From NCBI GenBank assembly GCA_964496475.1, contig CAZBZS010000021.1, positions 1 through 34,227 of the forward strand: a stretch of 34,227 nt of DNA, in the 5' to 3' direction. The notes below the pieces were generated by a model. It saw only the letters and a program-made list of their open reading frames with translations, searched no databases and was not told the DNA's origin. A program made the position numbers and the translations under genes. This DNA comes from JASLPR01 sp964496475. Lineage in GTDB: Bacteria > Chloroflexota > UBA11872 > VXNJ01. Shown one piece after another: positions 32,491 to 34,227 of this stretch (the first letter of the stretch is position 1; each line of letters opens with the position of its first letter).

Positions 32491-33015
32491 ATGCGCGGGA
32501 TATTCAAATCGTTTAAGGAAACGCTGGGCAGCTCGGCGATGGCGCCGGTGACCGAGATGTATCCGTATGAGCCGGCACGGATGACGCCGCGCTCGAGAGG
32601 GGCGCCAGGGCTGCTGTGGAACGACGATGTGGACGAGATTGTTTGTACCGGGTGCCGGGCCTGTGCGCGGGAATGCCCTGATAAGTGCATATTCGTCAGC
32701 CTCGAGAGTTACTCGGGCGACGTGACCGAGCGCAAGACGATGGTGGATGAGTTCTACCTGGACCTAGCGCTGTGCTCGTATTGCGGGATTTGTGTGGACG
32801 TTTGTCCTTATGAGGCGATCGAAATGACCCCGGAATTCGCGTATTCGTCGACGGATGTGCGCTCAATGGTCCTAGACAAGGATGAACTGGTGCAGATAGC
32901 ACGGGGTATGTCGCGGACAACTGTTAACCCGCCGAATTCCCCAGGGGCCCCCAAGCCGCTGACCGCGGTGGAGACTCCGGTACAGGCGCCGGTGGAAGAC
33001 GAGGGCGACGCCTGA
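32491..33015 (+). CDS. nuoI: NADH-quinone oxidoreductase subunit I
   Basis: This 174-residue ferredoxin-like subunit holds two 4Fe-4S clusters (N6a and N6b). The ligands are Cys52, Cys55, Cys58 and Cys62 before Pro, and Cys95, Cys98, Cys101 and Cys105 in CSYCGICVDVCP. A Pro-rich C-terminal tail of about 35 residues extends beyond the core. The ATG has GGGAG about six bases upstream. Without nuoEFG, this subunit is the likely electron entry point of the encoded complex. Confidence 0.95.
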   Translation: MRGIFKSFKETLGSSAMAPVTEMYPYEPARMTPRSRGAPGLLWNDDVDEIVCTGCRACARECPDKCIFVSLESYSGDVTERKTMVDEFYLDLALCSYCGICVDVCPYEAIEMTPEFAYSSTDVRSMVLDKDELVQIARGMSRTTVNPPNSPGAPKPLTAVETPVQAPVEDEGDA

Positions 33016-33049
33016 TGCAGAGCCGAAAAAGGGTGAGGGAATCAGCCGC

Positions 33050-33556
33050 ATGAATATTGCGGTGGCACTCTTTTACATCATGGGCGCGGTGGCGATCGTC
33101 TCGGCTCTCGGTACGGTGCTGGCCAGAAACATCGTCTACGCGGCGCTGTCGCTGATAGCGGCGATGGTGATGATCGCCGGGATCTTCTTCATTCTGCATG
33201 CGGATTTTCTGGCGCTGGTGCAACTGCTGATATACGCGGGGGCGGTGGGAGTGCTGCTAATTTTCGGGTTGATGCTCACGAATACCGGCCTGCCGGCTAC
33301 CAGTCCAAAGGATCGCTGGCAGAGGCCGCTGGCGTTCGTAGCGTCGGCGGGGTTCATCCTGGTGGCGGGGTACGCGGTTACGGAAGCGGATTGGATGCGG
33401 GGGGTGACGCCGCAACTGGAACGGGTGCCGCCAGCCGAGCTGGCGGGGGCGTTATTTCGAAATTGGGCGATCCCGTTTGAAATCGCGTCGCTGGTGCTGC
33501 TGGTGGCCCTGATCGGCGCGGTCGTGATTTCGCGGCGGGAATCATCAGATGATTGA
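33050..33556 (+). CDS. nuoJ: NADH-quinone oxidoreductase subunit J
   Basis: This 168-residue membrane subunit has five hydrophobic segments. ADFLALVQLLIYAGAVGVLL is the conserved third helix of NuoJ, which carries the pi-bulge in known structures. The ATG at 33050 follows GAGGGA at nine bases. The stop overlaps the nuoK start by eight bases. Confidence 0.92.
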   Translation: MNIAVALFYIMGAVAIVSALGTVLARNIVYAALSLIAAMVMIAGIFFILHADFLALVQLLIYAGAVGVLLIFGLMLTNTGLPATSPKDRWQRPLAFVASAGFILVAGYAVTEADWMRGVTPQLERVPPAELAGALFRNWAIPFEIASLVLLVALIGAVVISRRESSDD

Positions 33557-33866
33557 AGCGGTACCGCTGGAACACGTTGTGCTCCTGGCGACGATCCTGT
33601 TCGGGATCGGGCTCTACGGCGTGCTGTCGCGGCGGAATGCGGTGGCCGTCTTGATGGCGGTCGAGCTGATGCTGAACGCAGTCAATATCAATTTCATCGG
33701 GTTCGGGATGTACCTGGCGCCCGATCCAACGGTGGGGCAGATCATCGCGATTTTCGTGATTACGGTTGCGGCTGCGGAAGTCGCGCTGGGGCTGGCGATC
33801 GTGCTCCAAATATTCAGGCGCAAGTCCAATATCAATGTCGATGAATTGGACCTGCTGCGATGGTAG
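33549..33866 (+). CDS. nuoK: NADH-quinone oxidoreductase subunit K
   Basis: This 105-residue antiporter-like small subunit has three transmembrane helices. Glu39 (MAVELMLNAVNINF) and Glu77 (TVAAAEVALGLAI) correspond to the two conserved membrane glutamates of NuoK. The start overlaps the end of nuoJ (ATGATTGA), and nuoL begins 22 bases after the stop. Confidence 0.95.
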   Translation: MIEAVPLEHVVLLATILFGIGLYGVLSRRNAVAVLMAVELMLNAVNINFIGFGMYLAPDPTVGQIIAIFVITVAAAEVALGLAIVLQIFRRKSNINVDELDLLRW

Positions 33867-33888
33867 CTCCAGAAGGCAGGGAGCGCGG

Positions 33889-34227
33889 GTGAGCCTGGCC
33901 TGGCTGATTCCCGCGCTGTCGGTGGCGGCGTTTGTGCTGCTGACGTTCGCCGGAAGGCGCATGCCGGGAGGTGGGGCGATAGTCTCGCTGGTGGCGGTGG
34001 CGGCGGGTTTTGGCCTGGCGGTGTACGGATGTCTGGATCTGTGGGCGGCTGACGTGGAGGTGAACGTCGGCCCCGGGCCGTTCGCGATGGATTTCGTGAA
34101 CGCCGGCGACCTGTCCCTGCAACTCGGGATGGTGATCGATTCTCTATCGATCACGATGCTGTTGATCGTGACCTTCCTGTCGTTCGTGATTCAGCTCTAC
34201 TCGGTGGGATACATGCGAGGCGACCCG
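33889..34227 (+). CDS. nuoL: NADH-quinone oxidoreductase subunit L, N-terminal fragment cut by the window edge
   Basis: The 113 codons up to the window end read as the start of NuoL, the distal proton-pumping subunit. An N-terminal helix (LAWLIPALSVAAFVLL), a second helix, and then DSLSITMLLIVTFLSFVIQL leading into YSVGYMRGDP match the family. The start is GTG at 33889, preceded by GGGAG. The gene continues beyond the window, presumably followed by nuoM and nuoN. Confidence 0.92.
   Translation, partial: MSLAWLIPALSVAAFVLLTFAGRRMPGGGAIVSLVAVAAGFGLAVYGCLDLWAADVEVNVGPGPFAMDFVNAGDLSLQLGMVIDSLSITMLLIVTFLSFVIQLYSVGYMRGDP

Noticed and set aside
1..34227. CRISPR arrays, tRNA or rRNA genes, transposases, integrases or attachment sites
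   Set aside because: No spaced direct repeats, cloverleaf sequences or mobile-element proteins were seen on either strand.

Overview
The window is GC-rich (about 60%), densely packed bacterial chromosome that reads as ordinary core genome. I see no insertion sequence, phage gene, CRISPR array, tRNA or rRNA. The gene set suggests an aerobic member of the Chloroflexota, possibly a Dehalococcoidia/SAR202-type lineage. It includes a B12-type radical SAM protein, a DUF3179 protein, LysM proteins with Pro/Thr linkers, a cytosolic sulfite-oxidase-like protein and a nuoABCD-HIJKL operon without nuoEFG. The taxon is inferred from protein resemblance only. Initiation at TTG is unusually frequent, and one gene (nuoA) appears to start at CTG.

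Layout. Positions 1-2010 (minus) hold a TTG-initiated N-terminal fragment of mnmE, preceded by a radical SAM protein. Positions 2162-5668 (plus) hold a zinc-type dehydrogenase, an Rrf2 regulator with a candidate operator, and the heme A/O pair ctaA-ctaB. A 3-hydroxyacyl-CoA dehydrogenase (minus) converges on ctaB, and the pair pyrE-ddl (plus, 4-base overlap) diverges from it. Positions 8399-12997 (minus) hold recA, a universal stress protein, a gamma-glutamyltransferase and a DUF3179 gene broken by two frameshifts. A second zinc dehydrogenase (13172-14224, plus) diverges from recA across a palindrome-rich spacer. Positions 14221-20560 (minus) hold a thioredoxin-like lipid-anchored or membrane-anchored protein with a permease, a ThDP enzyme, a mannose-1-phosphate guanylyltransferase, a VTT membrane protein and an RsmC-like methyltransferase. 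Positions 20659-25077 (plus) hold a class A penicillin-binding protein, a sulfite-oxidase-like molybdoprotein and a LysM/SH3 protein. Positions 25074-28199 (minus) hold a GNAT/Eis-like acetyltransferase and a Tat-exported glycosidase-like protein. From 28730 to the window end (plus) runs the complex I operon nuoA-B-C-D-H-I-J-K-L.

How the genes fit together. Complex I and heme A/O synthesis indicate quinone-linked respiration with a heme-copper oxidase encoded elsewhere. Ddl and the class A PBP indicate a peptidoglycan wall, and the LysM/SH3 protein fits the same envelope. GDP-mannose synthesis feeds surface glycans. RecA and the universal stress protein are stress functions.

The most interesting signals are regulatory rather than new gene families. 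A perfect 13-bp inverted repeat encloses the ribosome binding site of the exported glycosidase-like gene (28202-28248). A compact three-hairpin leader lies before the LysM gene (24271-24334). Palindromes sit upstream of recA, the Rrf2 gene, ctaA and nuoA. I found no convincing undescribed multi-gene system. Three convergent gene pairs share overlapping stop codons, and I saw no classical U-tract terminator.
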